From the NCBI RefSeq assembly GCF_900176365.1, contig NZ_FWXY01000001.1, positions 1-64,000 on the forward strand: a stretch of 64,000 nucleotides of DNA. Direction: 5' to 3'. Below are positions 7,528 to 16,412 of the stretch, in pieces. Positions within the stretch are counted from its first letter, which is position 1, and the number at the start of each line of letters is the position of its first letter. A program made the translations under genes and the position numbers. The notes under the pieces were generated by a model. It searched no databases, had not been told where the DNA came from, and saw nothing but the letters and a program-made list of their open reading frames with translations. Source of the stretch: Desulfocicer vacuolatum DSM 3385 (GTDB taxonomy: Bacteria > Desulfobacterota > Desulfobacteria > Desulfobacterales > Desulfobacteraceae).

Positions 7528-8466
7528 GTGATACAGGTCAACAATCTGACCAAATACTACGACAGCTTCTGTGCTGTGGACGGCATCAGTCTGGAGATCA
7601 GACAAGGAGAGATATTAGGGCTCCTGGGTCCCAACGGTGCCGGTAAAACCACCACATTGAGAATGCTCACCGGTTTTTTCAAACCCACATCGGGCACCAT
7701 TAAAATTGATGATCTTGAGATACCAAAGGACACCCTTGAAATAAAAAAACGCATGGGTTACCTGCCGGAATCCGCCCCCCTGTACCACAACATGCTCGTA
7801 TTTGATTATCTCACCTATGTGGCAAAGGTGCGGGGGCTTGCCAAGGAAGATATTCCCGGAAGGCTACAGGAACTTTCAGGGCTATGCGGCCTTGCCGATA
7901 TCATGCATAAATCCATAGACGCGTTATCCAAGGGATTAAAGCAGCGGGTGGGCCTTGCCCATGCCATGATGACCGATCCTGAAATCCTCATATTGGATGA
8001 ACCCACGTCAGGACTTGATCCCAATCAGATTGCAGAGATAAGAGCCATTATAAGGCGCATTGGAAAGAAAAAAACCATCATTTTTTCCACCCATATCTTA
8101 AGTGAGGCAGAAGCCACCTGTGACAGAATCGTCATCATTAATCAGGGGAAAATGGTGGCCGACGACACCACAGAAAATTTAAAGCACAGGGCAGAAAAAG
8201 GTACCACCTTCTCCCTTGCCCTGTATGGAGAAACAGGAAAAGCACCCATAAAGCTTTTAAATACCCTGGACGCAGATCTTGACATCAGACAGGTGGCAGC
8301 CAGGGAGACCGGGACCTCACTGTACGAAGTCAAGACCGGCAGCTCCCGGGACTTTAGAAAAGATATCTATCTTAAAATCAAAGAAACCGACTGGGTCATG
8401 GCTGAACTGACCAGGGAGTCCCAGAGTCTGGAAAACATCTTTCAGGAATTGACAAAGGGAGCATAA
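7528..8466 (+). CDS. ABC transporter ATP-binding protein (GldA-like)
   Basis: The ATPase of an ABC-2 type exporter. Walker A GPNGAGKT spans residues 34-41, the signature is LSKGLKQR and Walker B is ILILDEPTSGLD, with the H-loop in FSTHIL. The last 90 residues are the C-terminal extension seen in GldA/CcmA/NatA-type subunits. GTG 7528 is preceded by AAAGGAGG at good spacing, so I reject the in-frame start at 7498. It is the first gene of a tight operon with permease, GldG-like protein and DUF4340 protein. In Bacteroidetes, GldA-GldF-GldG are tied to gliding, but in deltaproteobacteria this set is common in non-gliders; the substrate is unknown. Confidence 0.92.
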   Translation: MIQVNNLTKYYDSFCAVDGISLEIRQGEILGLLGPNGAGKTTTLRMLTGFFKPTSGTIKIDDLEIPKDTLEIKKRMGYLPESAPLYHNMLVFDYLTYVAKVRGLAKEDIPGRLQELSGLCGLADIMHKSIDALSKGLKQRVGLAHAMMTDPEILILDEPTSGLDPNQIAEIRAIIRRIGKKKTIIFSTHILSEAEATCDRIVIINQGKMVADDTTENLKHRAEKGTTFSLALYGETGKAPIKLLNTLDADLDIRQVAARETGTSLYEVKTGSSRDFRKDIYLKIKETDWVMAELTRESQSLENIFQELTKGA

Positions 8467-8469
8467 ACA

Positions 8470-9174
8470 ATGCATCAGACCATTCACATTGCAACCAAAG
8501 AATTCAAAGATTATTTCATCTCCCCCATTGCCTACATTGTTATTTCACTTTTCCTGGTGATAACCGGGTGGTTTTTCTTTTCCACCTTTTTCATCTTTGA
8601 CCGGGCCGACATGCGAAACTTTTTTGCCCTTCTTCCCACCATTTTTTCCTTTATCATACCGGCGGTGACCATGCGCCTTTTTTCCGAAGAGGTCAACGTG
8701 GGATCCTATGAGACCCTGATGACACTGCCGGTGTCCTTCAGGGACATTGCCCTTGGAAAATTTCTGGCAGCCACCGCTTTTTGTGGCTGCATGCTGCTGC
8801 CCACCCTGTCTTACCCTTTGTTCATCTCCATGATCGGTGAGGTGGACCCGGGACCCGTCATGGGTGGATACCTTGGTGCCCTGCTCCTGGCCGGGGCCTA
8901 TTGCGCCCTTGGTATTCTGGCCTCCAGCATGACCCGGAATCAAATCGTGGCTTTTATTCTGGGGGCTGCCATCTGCTTTGCCCTCACCATACTGGACCGG
9001 GTTCTTTTCTTCATCCCGCCCTCCCTCACAGAACTCATCGGATTTCTGGGAACCAACACCCATTTTCAAAGTATTGCCAAGGGAGTCATTGACTCAAGGG
9101 ATATTCTTTATTTCTTAAGTGTCATGTTTCTTGGGCTTTTTGGCACATACCTTGTCATGCAGGAAAAGAATTAA
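8470..9174 (+). CDS. ABC-2 type permease (GldF-like)
   Basis: The membrane subunit of the exporter. It has about six hydrophobic segments in 234 residues, the first around residues 16-42. The short loop after the second segment holds MRLFSEEVNVGSYETLMTLPV, typical of the family (E-x-x-x-G-x-x-E-x-L-x-x-x-P). It starts three bases after the ATPase stop codon and ends ten bases before the GldG-like gene, so all are co-translated. Substrate unknown. Confidence 0.88.
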   Translation: MHQTIHIATKEFKDYFISPIAYIVISLFLVITGWFFFSTFFIFDRADMRNFFALLPTIFSFIIPAVTMRLFSEEVNVGSYETLMTLPVSFRDIALGKFLAATAFCGCMLLPTLSYPLFISMIGEVDPGPVMGGYLGALLLAGAYCALGILASSMTRNQIVAFILGAAICFALTILDRVLFFIPPSLTELIGFLGTNTHFQSIAKGVIDSRDILYFLSVMFLGLFGTYLVMQEKN

Positions 9175-9184
9175 GGAGGATTCC

Positions 9185-11413
9185 ATGCAAAAATATTCCA
9201 ACAAAGGTGCATACCTTAAATTTTTCACCTATGCTGTGGTGGTCATCCTCATTAATGTGGTGGGGGTCACCCTTTTTTTCCGCAGCGACCTCACTGCAAA
9301 CCGTATCTATTCCCTTTCCCAGGCCAGTAAAGATGCAGTAAAAACCCTTTCTGAACCCCTGACCATCAAGGTATTTTTCACCAAGAATCTACCGGCCCCC
9401 CATAATTCCACCGAACGGTATCTCCATGATCTTTTTGAGGCTTACGCCGCCGCAGGAGGTGATCGGTTCAACTACACCTTTTACGATGTCACGGCCGATG
9501 AATCCGGTCTCACAGACCAGTCCAACTCCAACAAAAAACTAGCCCAGGACTACGGCATCTCCCCTGTGCAGATCCGTATCATTGAAAACGATGAAATGAA
9601 ATTCCAGCAGGCTTACATGGGGCTTGTGATCATCCACGGTGACATGATGGAAAAGATTCCCGCCATCACCTCCACCGACGGGGTTGAATATCTATTGACC
9701 ACAGCCATCCAGAAACTCAACAACAAGGTCAGCGCCTTTATGGCCCTTAAAGAGAAGGTAAAAATTCGATTCTACCTATCCTCATCCCTGGAAAAGGTGG
9801 CCCCTCTCATGGGCCTTGACCAACTCCCTCTTTTACCCCGGGCCGTGGAAGAACTTGCAAAAAAGATGAATCTGGAAAGCCTTGACAACATAGATTATGC
9901 CTTTGTGGACCCCCGGGAAGATAAAACCCTGAACGATCTTGCCGCCAAATATGATCTCATGGTCATGAAGTGGCCGGATGTACCCCAACAGGGCATCAAG
10001 GCAGGAAGCGGCGGTGCCGGTATTGTCATGGAATACCGGGACCGGGTACGGGTAACCCCTGTGATCACCAGCGTAAATCTTCCCATCATCGGCACCACCT
10101 ACCAGATGGCCGATCCGGCAGGGCTTGAAACCATACTCTCTGACACCATGGAAACCATGATCGGTATCAATGAAAATTTAGGATACCTTGCCGACCATGG
10201 CACCCCCACCCTCTCCCCGGGGGGCATGATGCCGGGCCAGCCCCGGAGCAACATGAACGCCTTTAATCAACTTCTGTCCAAACGCTACAGCATTGTGCCG
10301 GTTTCCTTAAAAGAAAAGAACATTCCAGAAGGGTTAAAAACCCTTATCATTGCAAAACCCACTGAAAATTTTTCCGATTATGAACTATTCCAGATTGACC
10401 AGGCATTGATGCGGGGAACCAACATTGCTTTTTTTCTGGATGCTTTTAAAGAGATCATGCCCCGGCAATCCATGGGCATGGGGGGCGCCCCCCAGTATGT
10501 ACCTTTAAACACAGGCCTGGAAAAATTGCTCAAACATTATGGCATCACCATTGAGCCTGCCTATGTTCTGGATGAAAGCTGTTACAAACAGCAACGTCCT
10601 TCGGCCCAGGGTGGCGGAGAACAAAACATCTATTTTGCCCCCATCATCAAAGATGGCAGCATCAACCGCAGCCTTGCCTTTATGAACAACATAAAGGGGC
10701 TGATCACCATGCAGATTTCCCCCATAATGGTGGATCAAGACAAGTTGAAACAAAACGCTCTTGTGGCCACACGGCTTTTTTCCTCTTCGGAAAAATCCTG
10801 GACCATGGCAGACCGCATAGATCTTAATCCCATGTTCATGTCTCCCCCCACCCAGACATCGGAAATGAAAGCCCGGGATCTTGCTTATATGGTATCCGGG
10901 GAGTTTTCCAGTTATTTTGCCGGAAAACCCCTGCCTGCAAAACCAGCCGAGGAAAAAGAGCTGAGCCCGGAAAAAGAAAGCCCTTCTGCCGCCACAGAAA
11001 CAGCCCCAAATGAAAATAACACCACAGCGCCCGGAGCAGAGAAAGATGCCCTTGTGGCAAAAATAGAAACCCGGAATGCCGTTATCACCAAGGGCAAACC
11101 AGGTAAAATATTTGTCATGGGATGCGCTTCCATGCTCCAGGACAACATGCTGGACCCCCAGGGCCAGAGCACCAATGCCGCCTTTATCCTCAATGTCATT
11201 GACCACCTCAATGACCAGGATAACATTGCCGTGTTACGAAGCAAAAATCAGACATTTAACCCCCTTGCCGAAACCACCCCCATGATCCGGGGGATTATCA
11301 AGCTGTTTAACATTGCAGGGCTGCCCATATTAATTGTGATCTCAGGGTTTGTGGTTCTGTTAAAACGCCGGGGCAGAAAACGGAAAATCAAATTGATGTT
11401 CCAGGAAAATTAA
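9185..11413 (+). CDS. GldG-family ABC auxiliary protein
   Basis: A 742-residue protein with one membrane segment near the N-terminus (about 13-33), a large extracytoplasmic region and a second membrane segment near the C-terminus (about 705-725) followed by a short basic tail. The ABC-type uncharacterised auxiliary domain shows as RIYSLSQASKDAVKTLSEPL..VFFTKNLP. A low-complexity Pro/Glu/Ala linker lies near residues 585-615. ATG 9185 follows AAGGAGG; the open frame extends upstream but overlaps the permease. Members of this family work with the ATPase/permease pair at the envelope, though the exact task is not known. Confidence 0.85.
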   Translation: MQKYSNKGAYLKFFTYAVVVILINVVGVTLFFRSDLTANRIYSLSQASKDAVKTLSEPLTIKVFFTKNLPAPHNSTERYLHDLFEAYAAAGGDRFNYTFYDVTADESGLTDQSNSNKKLAQDYGISPVQIRIIENDEMKFQQAYMGLVIIHGDMMEKIPAITSTDGVEYLLTTAIQKLNNKVSAFMALKEKVKIRFYLSSSLEKVAPLMGLDQLPLLPRAVEELAKKMNLESLDNIDYAFVDPREDKTLNDLAAKYDLMVMKWPDVPQQGIKAGSGGAGIVMEYRDRVRVTPVITSVNLPIIGTTYQMADPAGLETILSDTMETMIGINENLGYLADHGTPTLSPGGMMPGQPRSNMNAFNQLLSKRYSIVPVSLKEKNIPEGLKTLIIAKPTENFSDYELFQIDQALMRGTNIAFFLDAFKEIMPRQSMGMGGAPQYVPLNTGLEKLLKHYGITIEPAYVLDESCYKQQRPSAQGGGEQNIYFAPIIKDGSINRSLAFMNNIKGLITMQISPIMVDQDKLKQNALVATRLFSSSEKSWTMADRIDLNPMFMSPPTQTSEMKARDLAYMVSGEFSSYFAGKPLPAKPAEEKELSPEKESPSAATETAPNENNTTAPGAEKDALVAKIETRNAVITKGKPGKIFVMGCASMLQDNMLDPQGQSTNAAFILNVIDHLNDQDNIAVLRSKNQTFNPLAETTPMIRGIIKLFNIAGLPILIVISGFVVLLKRRGRKRKIKLMFQEN

Positions 11414-11428
11414 GGAGGCGTAACATCC

Positions 11429-12409
11429 ATGAAAAAGGAATATCTCATACTTGCACTTATCATTGCCGGGCTTTGCGCGTATCTTGTGACCCACAATGAA
11501 AACAGAAATAACTACTCCCTGCCGGAACTGACATCCCTGGCAGGGTCGGACATCACCGGCATTACCATTGAACAAAAAGAAACATCCATAAAAATCACAA
11601 AAGTCGACGAGGTATGGGGGATTACGGAAAAATCATATCCAGCTGACACAGAGACAATCAAAAACCTTGTAAAAGACATCTCCACCCTTAAAATAACGGC
11701 CCTGGCATCGGAAAAGGGAGACCTTAAACGGTATCAACTGGACCTGGGAAACCGCATCAAGGTCACAGCCAGTGGTACATCAGGTGAAATACGCGCCTTT
11801 GAAGTGGGAAAAACAGCACCGTCGTACCACCACACCTTTGTAAAAATTAAAGGAGATGACAACATTTACCATGCCGCTGGCAACTTCCGTGGGAGTTTTG
11901 ACACAGATGTCAATGGACTGCGGAATAAAAAAGTGCTCTTCTTTGATGAAAGTGTCATTGAAAGAATGGAAATTACCGCCGCCGGTATCACCCGGACCCT
12001 CAAGGCGGTATCTCCCCGGAAAACCGATACAGAAACTTCCCCGGAGGAGAAAAACACCGCCACAGAAGACAAAAAAATCTGGCAGTTTGAAAAAGATAAC
12101 AGCCCCTGTGATGAATCTGCAGTGAAAAACATTCTCTCCACCCTCTCATCCCTGACGTGCGACGCCTACACGGGGGATGATAAAAAAATGCCGGCAGATG
12201 AAAATCCTGTGTGTCAAATCACCTTCAACGGGGAAAATCAGCTATCTTTTACCCTGTTTGATAAAAACAGCAATGACAAATATCCGGCACTTTCATCAAC
12301 AAGTCCCTACCCTTTTGTTTTGGATGAATACGTCGGTAAAAATATCCAATCCCATGTGGAAACCCTTCTGGGCATTGGAAAGGAAGAGCCCTCCACCCCA
12401 AAAGAATAA
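11429..12409 (+). CDS. DUF4340 domain-containing envelope protein
   Basis: A 326-residue protein with one N-terminal membrane segment (residues 3-21) and a soluble extracytoplasmic part. The DUF4340 pattern is visible: W-x-I-x-x-x-x-x-A-D, then V-x-x-L-x-x-L with L-A-S. The module seems to occur again in the second half (KIWQFEKDNSPCDESAVKNILSTLSSL). It is the last gene of the ABC operon, 15 bases after the GldG-like gene with an AAGGAGG site. The pairing GldG-DUF4340 is conserved in many deltaproteobacteria, but the biochemical role is unknown. Confidence 0.8.
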   Translation: MKKEYLILALIIAGLCAYLVTHNENRNNYSLPELTSLAGSDITGITIEQKETSIKITKVDEVWGITEKSYPADTETIKNLVKDISTLKITALASEKGDLKRYQLDLGNRIKVTASGTSGEIRAFEVGKTAPSYHHTFVKIKGDDNIYHAAGNFRGSFDTDVNGLRNKKVLFFDESVIERMEITAAGITRTLKAVSPRKTDTETSPEEKNTATEDKKIWQFEKDNSPCDESAVKNILSTLSSLTCDAYTGDDKKMPADENPVCQITFNGENQLSFTLFDKNSNDKYPALSSTSPYPFVLDEYVGKNIQSHVETLLGIGKEEPSTPKE

Positions 12410-12418
12410 CATCACCTT

Positions 12419-12478
12419 TCAGGCCCGGTTTTCTCAATATTTGCAATGGTAAAAGCCGGGCCTGACCCTCTTTTTATT
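12419..12478 (+). terminator. Intrinsic terminator of the ABC operon
   Basis: TCAGGCCCGG pairs with CCGGGCCTGA across a loop that adds TTTT/AAAA pairing, followed by a T-rich stretch (CTCTTTTTATTAT). It ends the ABC operon and isolates it from the dcw cluster. Confidence 0.8.
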
Positions 12479-12600
12479 ATCATCCTCCACCGTGTCCATC
12501 CTGTTTTTTGCAGCACGCCCCAATTTAAAATAAAAGCCACAAGACATTGAAACAACTATGTTTTATGGCTTTAAAATCATTTTTATACATATTTTTTTTC
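12479..12600 (+). other. Spacer before the dcw promoter
   Basis: No gene seen. AAAGCCA (12533-12539) can pair with TGGCTTT (12566-12572). The stretch becomes very AT-rich just before the promoter, as an UP element would. Confidence 0.25.
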
Positions 12601-12630
12601 TTGACTTAAGAGTATTATTCAGAGAATAGT
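12601..12630 (+). promoter_or_regulatory. Promoter of the dcw cluster (Pmra)
   Basis: TTGACT (12601-12606), 18 bases, AATAGT (12625-12630), preceded by an AT-rich tract. It places the transcription start near 12,637 and leaves a leader of about 230 bases before mraZ. The -10 is only a four of six match. Confidence 0.5.
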
Positions 12631-12640
12631 AGACTCTACA

Positions 12641-12655
12641 GTGGATAAATGTGGA
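12641..12655 (+). promoter_or_regulatory. Candidate MraZ operator: two GTGGA boxes
   Basis: GTGGA at 12641 and again at 12651, separated by five bases (10-base repeat period). MraZ proteins of several bacteria bind short TGGG/GTGG direct repeats with five-base spacers near their own promoter. The position just after the predicted start fits autorepression. Only two boxes are evident, where three or four are usual. Confidence 0.5.
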
Positions 12656-12869
12656 GTTACATTTAAGAATACGACATCTTCTTTAACTCCTTACATCCAT
12701 TTTTTGAGGAGGAGCAAGCACACTTAAAGGCCTTATTTACAGTAAACTCAAGCCTTGAGAACCTTTGACCGATAAAACAAATAGCACATTCCTGACTCTG
12801 ATTCCCCATACCCCCTCCCCCAAAGCGTGCTTATTAATACTTAGAAGAAACAGAATCCAGGATACCAAA
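12656..12869 (+). other. Long mraZ leader
   Basis: About 210 bases of leader without a convincing gene. An AGGAGGAG sequence (12708-12715) stands ahead of no ATG I can support. The open frame reaching back to 12765 is an artefact of the missing stop. Confidence 0.3.
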
Positions 12870-13310
12870 ATGTTTAGATCCAGCTCATTTCACACCATGG
12901 ACCCCAAAGGACGGCTTATCATTCCGTCCCGGTTCAAGAGCGTCATTGAGGCCGGTGGGGCAAATGAACTGATGATCACCACCAATGCAGGCTGTATTTA
13001 CGCTTACACCATGAAAAAATGGACAGAAATAGAAAAGAAACTCATGGTGGTTAAACTGGATTATATGACCCGATTCAAACGGATATTTCTTGGTAATGCC
13101 ACCCTTTGCAGCTGTGATAAACAAGACAGGATACTGATTCCCAAACCCCTTAGAGTTTATGCCGGTCTTAAAAAAAAGATTGTACTGGTGGGGCTGCTGG
13201 ACCGATTTGAAATCTGGTCCATGGAGGGCTGGGAGATGGAGGGGAACAAATTTAATGATGACCTTAATCAACCGGATGTAAGCAAAACAGTTGCATCCCT
13301 GGGACTTTAA
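12870..13310 (+). CDS. mraZ: Transcriptional regulator MraZ
   Basis: The DNA-binding regulator at the head of dcw clusters. It has two SpoVT-AbrB-like halves: FRSSSFHTMDPKGRLIIPSRF at the start, and the second half with FLGNATLCSCDKQDRILIPKPLR. Each half contains the D-x-x-x-R-[IL]-x-[IL]-P signature. Length 146 residues is normal. ATG 12870 is chosen because the conserved protein begins there; an in-frame start at 12765 would add 35 unrelated residues. It is followed three bases later by rsmH, so the two are co-transcribed, and it probably acts on the GTGGA boxes at 12,641. Confidence 0.95.
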   Translation: MFRSSSFHTMDPKGRLIIPSRFKSVIEAGGANELMITTNAGCIYAYTMKKWTEIEKKLMVVKLDYMTRFKRIFLGNATLCSCDKQDRILIPKPLRVYAGLKKKIVLVGLLDRFEIWSMEGWEMEGNKFNDDLNQPDVSKTVASLGL

Positions 13311-13313
13311 TCA

Positions 13314-14252
13314 ATGCATTTTGAACATACATCTGTCATGCCCGTGGAAGTGGATCTGCACCTGAACCTTAAACCGGGGGATGTGTGTGTGGACGGCACC
13401 CTGGGGGGGGCAGGCCATGCATCACAAATGGTGAAACGGATTTCTCCGGAGGGCACATTCATCGGCATTGACCAGGACATGGATGCCATTGTAAATGCCT
13501 ACAAAAAATTATCCTGCAAAGAGACACAAATCACCATAGTGCATGATAATTTTTCCCACATGCCGCAGGTCCTTGACAAACTTCAAATACCGGGGGTGGA
13601 CGCCATCCTCCTTGATCTTGGGCTTTCCCTTCATCAATTGAGAAAGGGGCAGCGGGGCTTTAGTTTTTTAAAGGATGAACCCCTTGATATGCGCATGGAT
13701 AAACGCCAGGGACTCACGGCTGCCGACATTGTCAACACCTTTACCCTGAAAGCACTTACAGATCTGTTTTTTTCCTACGGGGAGGAACGGATGTCCCGGC
13801 AGATTGCCCGCAAAATTGTTGACCTTCGCCGGCAATCCCCCATCATGACCAGCGCCCGGCTCGCTGACATCATTGTGGACACCGTTCCCGCAAAAATAGC
13901 CAGAAACCAAAAAATTCATCCTGCCACCAGGGTGTTTCAGGCCCTGCGGATCAAAGTAAACCGGGAACTGGAACGTCTGGAAAAAATCATGAAAGAGATT
14001 CCGCAACTTCTCAACCCCGGGGGAAGGATCTGTATCATTGCCTTTCATTCCCTGGAGGATAGAATTGTAAAGCACGGCATCAGGGCCTTTGAAGAGGGAT
14101 GCACCTGCCCCAGGGATTTTCCCCAGTGCACCTGCGGGTTTACCCCCTCTTTAAGATCAATATCAAGAAAACCCTTCATGCCCACTGCTGAAGAGTGCAT
14201 TGCCAATCCCATGGCCCGGAGTGCCCGACTGCGGGTTGCTGAAAGAATATAA
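13314..14252 (+). CDS. rsmH: 16S rRNA m4C1402 methyltransferase RsmH
   Basis: Methylates N4 of C1402 in the decoding centre using S-adenosylmethionine. Motifs: EHTSVMPVEV at the start, the SAM-binding DGTLGGAGHA, LLDLGLSLHQL, FSFLKDEPLDMRMD, then the C-terminal IAFHSLEDRIVKHG. 312 residues is typical. It follows mraZ with almost no gap, as in most dcw clusters. Confidence 0.97.
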   Translation: MHFEHTSVMPVEVDLHLNLKPGDVCVDGTLGGAGHASQMVKRISPEGTFIGIDQDMDAIVNAYKKLSCKETQITIVHDNFSHMPQVLDKLQIPGVDAILLDLGLSLHQLRKGQRGFSFLKDEPLDMRMDKRQGLTAADIVNTFTLKALTDLFFSYGEERMSRQIARKIVDLRRQSPIMTSARLADIIVDTVPAKIARNQKIHPATRVFQALRIKVNRELERLEKIMKEIPQLLNPGGRICIIAFHSLEDRIVKHGIRAFEEGCTCPRDFPQCTCGFTPSLRSISRKPFMPTAEECIANPMARSARLRVAERI

Positions 14253-14255
14253 CCG

Positions 14256-14570
14256 GTGAACACCGCCAACAGAAAAAAAGCAGTCAACAGCCAAGGTAAT
14301 ACCTTCCAGGGAAAATGGATAGTTTTCATTGTTTTTTTTATTTTAGAACTGTTGCTTTACACCTGGATCAGGGTGGAACAGACCCACACAGACAAACGAA
14401 TTTTACTGGCAACCCAGGAACAGAAAACAGCTCTCAAATACCGATCTGAACTTCTGGTGGAGCAGGAAAGACTCTCTTCACCGGAAAGAATCATGACCAT
14501 TGCCCGGGACCACCTCAATCTTCACACACCGGACCCGGATCAGATTATAAAAATGGATAACACCCCATGA
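14256..14570 (+). CDS. ftsL: Cell division protein FtsL
   Basis: A small bitopic divisome protein, 104 residues. A membrane segment spans about residues 22-39, followed by a heptad-rich coiled coil and the C-terminal SPERIMTIARDHLNLHTP motif shared by FtsL proteins. It likely partners FtsB and FtsQ to activate FtsW/FtsI. The start is GTG. The last bases overlap the ftsI ATG, so translation is coupled. Position between rsmH and ftsI supports the call although FtsL sequences diverge. Confidence 0.85.
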   Translation: MNTANRKKAVNSQGNTFQGKWIVFIVFFILELLLYTWIRVEQTHTDKRILLATQEQKTALKYRSELLVEQERLSSPERIMTIARDHLNLHTPDPDQIIKMDNTP

Positions 14571-16336
14571 ACCCGCCCCTTTCCCGCAAAATAGCCAGGC
14601 GTATACGCCTGGTGGAAATTGTATTTGGGGTGATCATGGTTCTAATAGGGGCAAGGGCCGTGATGCTGCAATTGTTCAATGTGAATAAGCTTGCAGACAA
14701 GGCAGATAAAGATCTTATAAAAACCATTGAAATAAAAGGAAAAAGAGGCAACATACTGGACAGGCATATGAAAAAACTGAGCACAAGCCTGGATGCCGTA
14801 TCCATTGCGGCCGCACCGGAGGATATAAAATCCCCCCATGTAACGGCACGCACCCTTTCTCCCCTGCTCCACATGGAAGAATCCCTCATCGCCGACAGGC
14901 TGGCTTCAAACAAAAAATTTGTCTGGCTCAAGAAAAAGCTCTCCCCCGGGGAGGGAAAAAAAATCAAAGCCCTGAACATCCCGGGTATTCTTACCATGCA
15001 AGATACCATTCGATTCCATCCCAGCCGGGAACTGGCAGCCCAGGTCATTGGCATCACCGGATGGAATAACCGGGGCAAAGAAGGACTTGAATTTAAATTT
15101 GACGAAATACTCAGGGGGAAAACAAAAAAAATTACTGTCAAAAAAACGACACGCCAGAGCACACAAGAGATGACACGAGAACTGTCAGGGAATTCCCTGG
15201 TGCTCACCATAGATAAAACCATTCAATATATTACTGAAATGGCGCTGAAGGACGCAGTGACTGACAATGGGGCACAATCGGGAATGGCCATTGTCATGGA
15301 ACCTGACACAGGAGACATCCTTGCCATGGCCCACTATCCGCTTTTTAATCCCAATGCCTTTGGTGAATTTGATCCAAACAACTGGCGCAACAGAGCCGTG
15401 ACAGATGCCTTTGAACCGGGTTCCACCCTGAAAATCTTTCTGGCAGCCGGGGCACTGGAACAGGGAATCAGCTCCCCGGACACTCCCTTCTTTTGTGGAA
15501 ACGGTTCCTATGCCCTGGGCAGCAGAACCATACGGGACACCCATGCCCATGGCTGGCTCACCCTGGCACAGATTATCAAAGTCTCCAGTAACATCGGTGT
15601 GGCAAAAGTAGCCCAACTCATGGGGAAAAACAAACTTCACACCACGCTTACCCGGTTCGGTTTTGGCAATAAAACAGGTATTGCCTGCCCCATTGAAACA
15701 AAAGGCACACTCATGCCCCCGGCCCAATGGTCCATCATGGATACTGCGGCCATTGCCTTTGGACAAGCGATTTCCGTATCTGCCATCCAGCTTGCCTGTG
15801 CTGTGTCCGCCATTGCCAACAGGGGAATTTTAATGGTACCAAGACTTATCCGTGCCGTCATTGCAGAGAACGGCACGGCCAGAGAAACTTATCCCCCCAA
15901 AGTAACGGGCCGTGCCGTTTCAGAAAAAACAGCTTCTTCTGTCACCCGGATGATGGCATCGGTGGTCCAGAAAGGAGGCACCGGGACCCGGGCATATCTT
16001 CCCGGCTATGGCGTGTGCGGTAAAACCGGCACAGCCCAAAAGGCAATTCCCCATGCACGGGGATATTCAGATAACAATTATACGGCCCTTTTTGTGGGAT
16101 TTGCCCCCCCAAAAAAGCCCAGGCTCACCTGTCTTGTTATTGTGGATGAGCCCCGGAAAAGTCATTATGGCGGCACAGTGGCCGCCCCGGCATTTAAAAC
16201 CATTTTACAAAAGACCTTTAATTACCTGAACATTCCCCCTGACATGGGTAAATATTCGTCCAATATCCCATCTTCACCGGTCTGGGGCTGCTCACAACCG
16301 GGCAGTTCCCAATACGCGAATATGGGCCGGCGGTGA
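14567..16336 (+). CDS. ftsI: Division-specific transpeptidase FtsI (PBP3)
   Basis: Crosslinks septal peptidoglycan. An N-terminal membrane anchor (about residues 15-37) is followed by the PBP dimerisation domain and the transpeptidase domain with STLK at 286-289 (catalytic Ser286), SSN at 340-342 and KTGT at 486-489. No PASTA domain follows; the last 30 residues are Ser/Pro-rich. Length 589 is in range. ATG overlaps the ftsL stop codon. A 76-base gap separates it from murE. Confidence 0.95.
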   Translation: MNPPLSRKIARRIRLVEIVFGVIMVLIGARAVMLQLFNVNKLADKADKDLIKTIEIKGKRGNILDRHMKKLSTSLDAVSIAAAPEDIKSPHVTARTLSPLLHMEESLIADRLASNKKFVWLKKKLSPGEGKKIKALNIPGILTMQDTIRFHPSRELAAQVIGITGWNNRGKEGLEFKFDEILRGKTKKITVKKTTRQSTQEMTRELSGNSLVLTIDKTIQYITEMALKDAVTDNGAQSGMAIVMEPDTGDILAMAHYPLFNPNAFGEFDPNNWRNRAVTDAFEPGSTLKIFLAAGALEQGISSPDTPFFCGNGSYALGSRTIRDTHAHGWLTLAQIIKVSSNIGVAKVAQLMGKNKLHTTLTRFGFGNKTGIACPIETKGTLMPPAQWSIMDTAAIAFGQAISVSAIQLACAVSAIANRGILMVPRLIRAVIAENGTARETYPPKVTGRAVSEKTASSVTRMMASVVQKGGTGTRAYLPGYGVCGKTGTAQKAIPHARGYSDNNYTALFVGFAPPKKPRLTCLVIVDEPRKSHYGGTVAAPAFKTILQKTFNYLNIPPDMGKYSSNIPSSPVWGCSQPGSSQYANMGRR

Positions 16337-16412
16337 AACAACTACTACCCCCGATATTTACTGACATGATAAAGGGACAACCCATGGCCCCAGGGCCGGC
16401 GGAGCATAAGCT

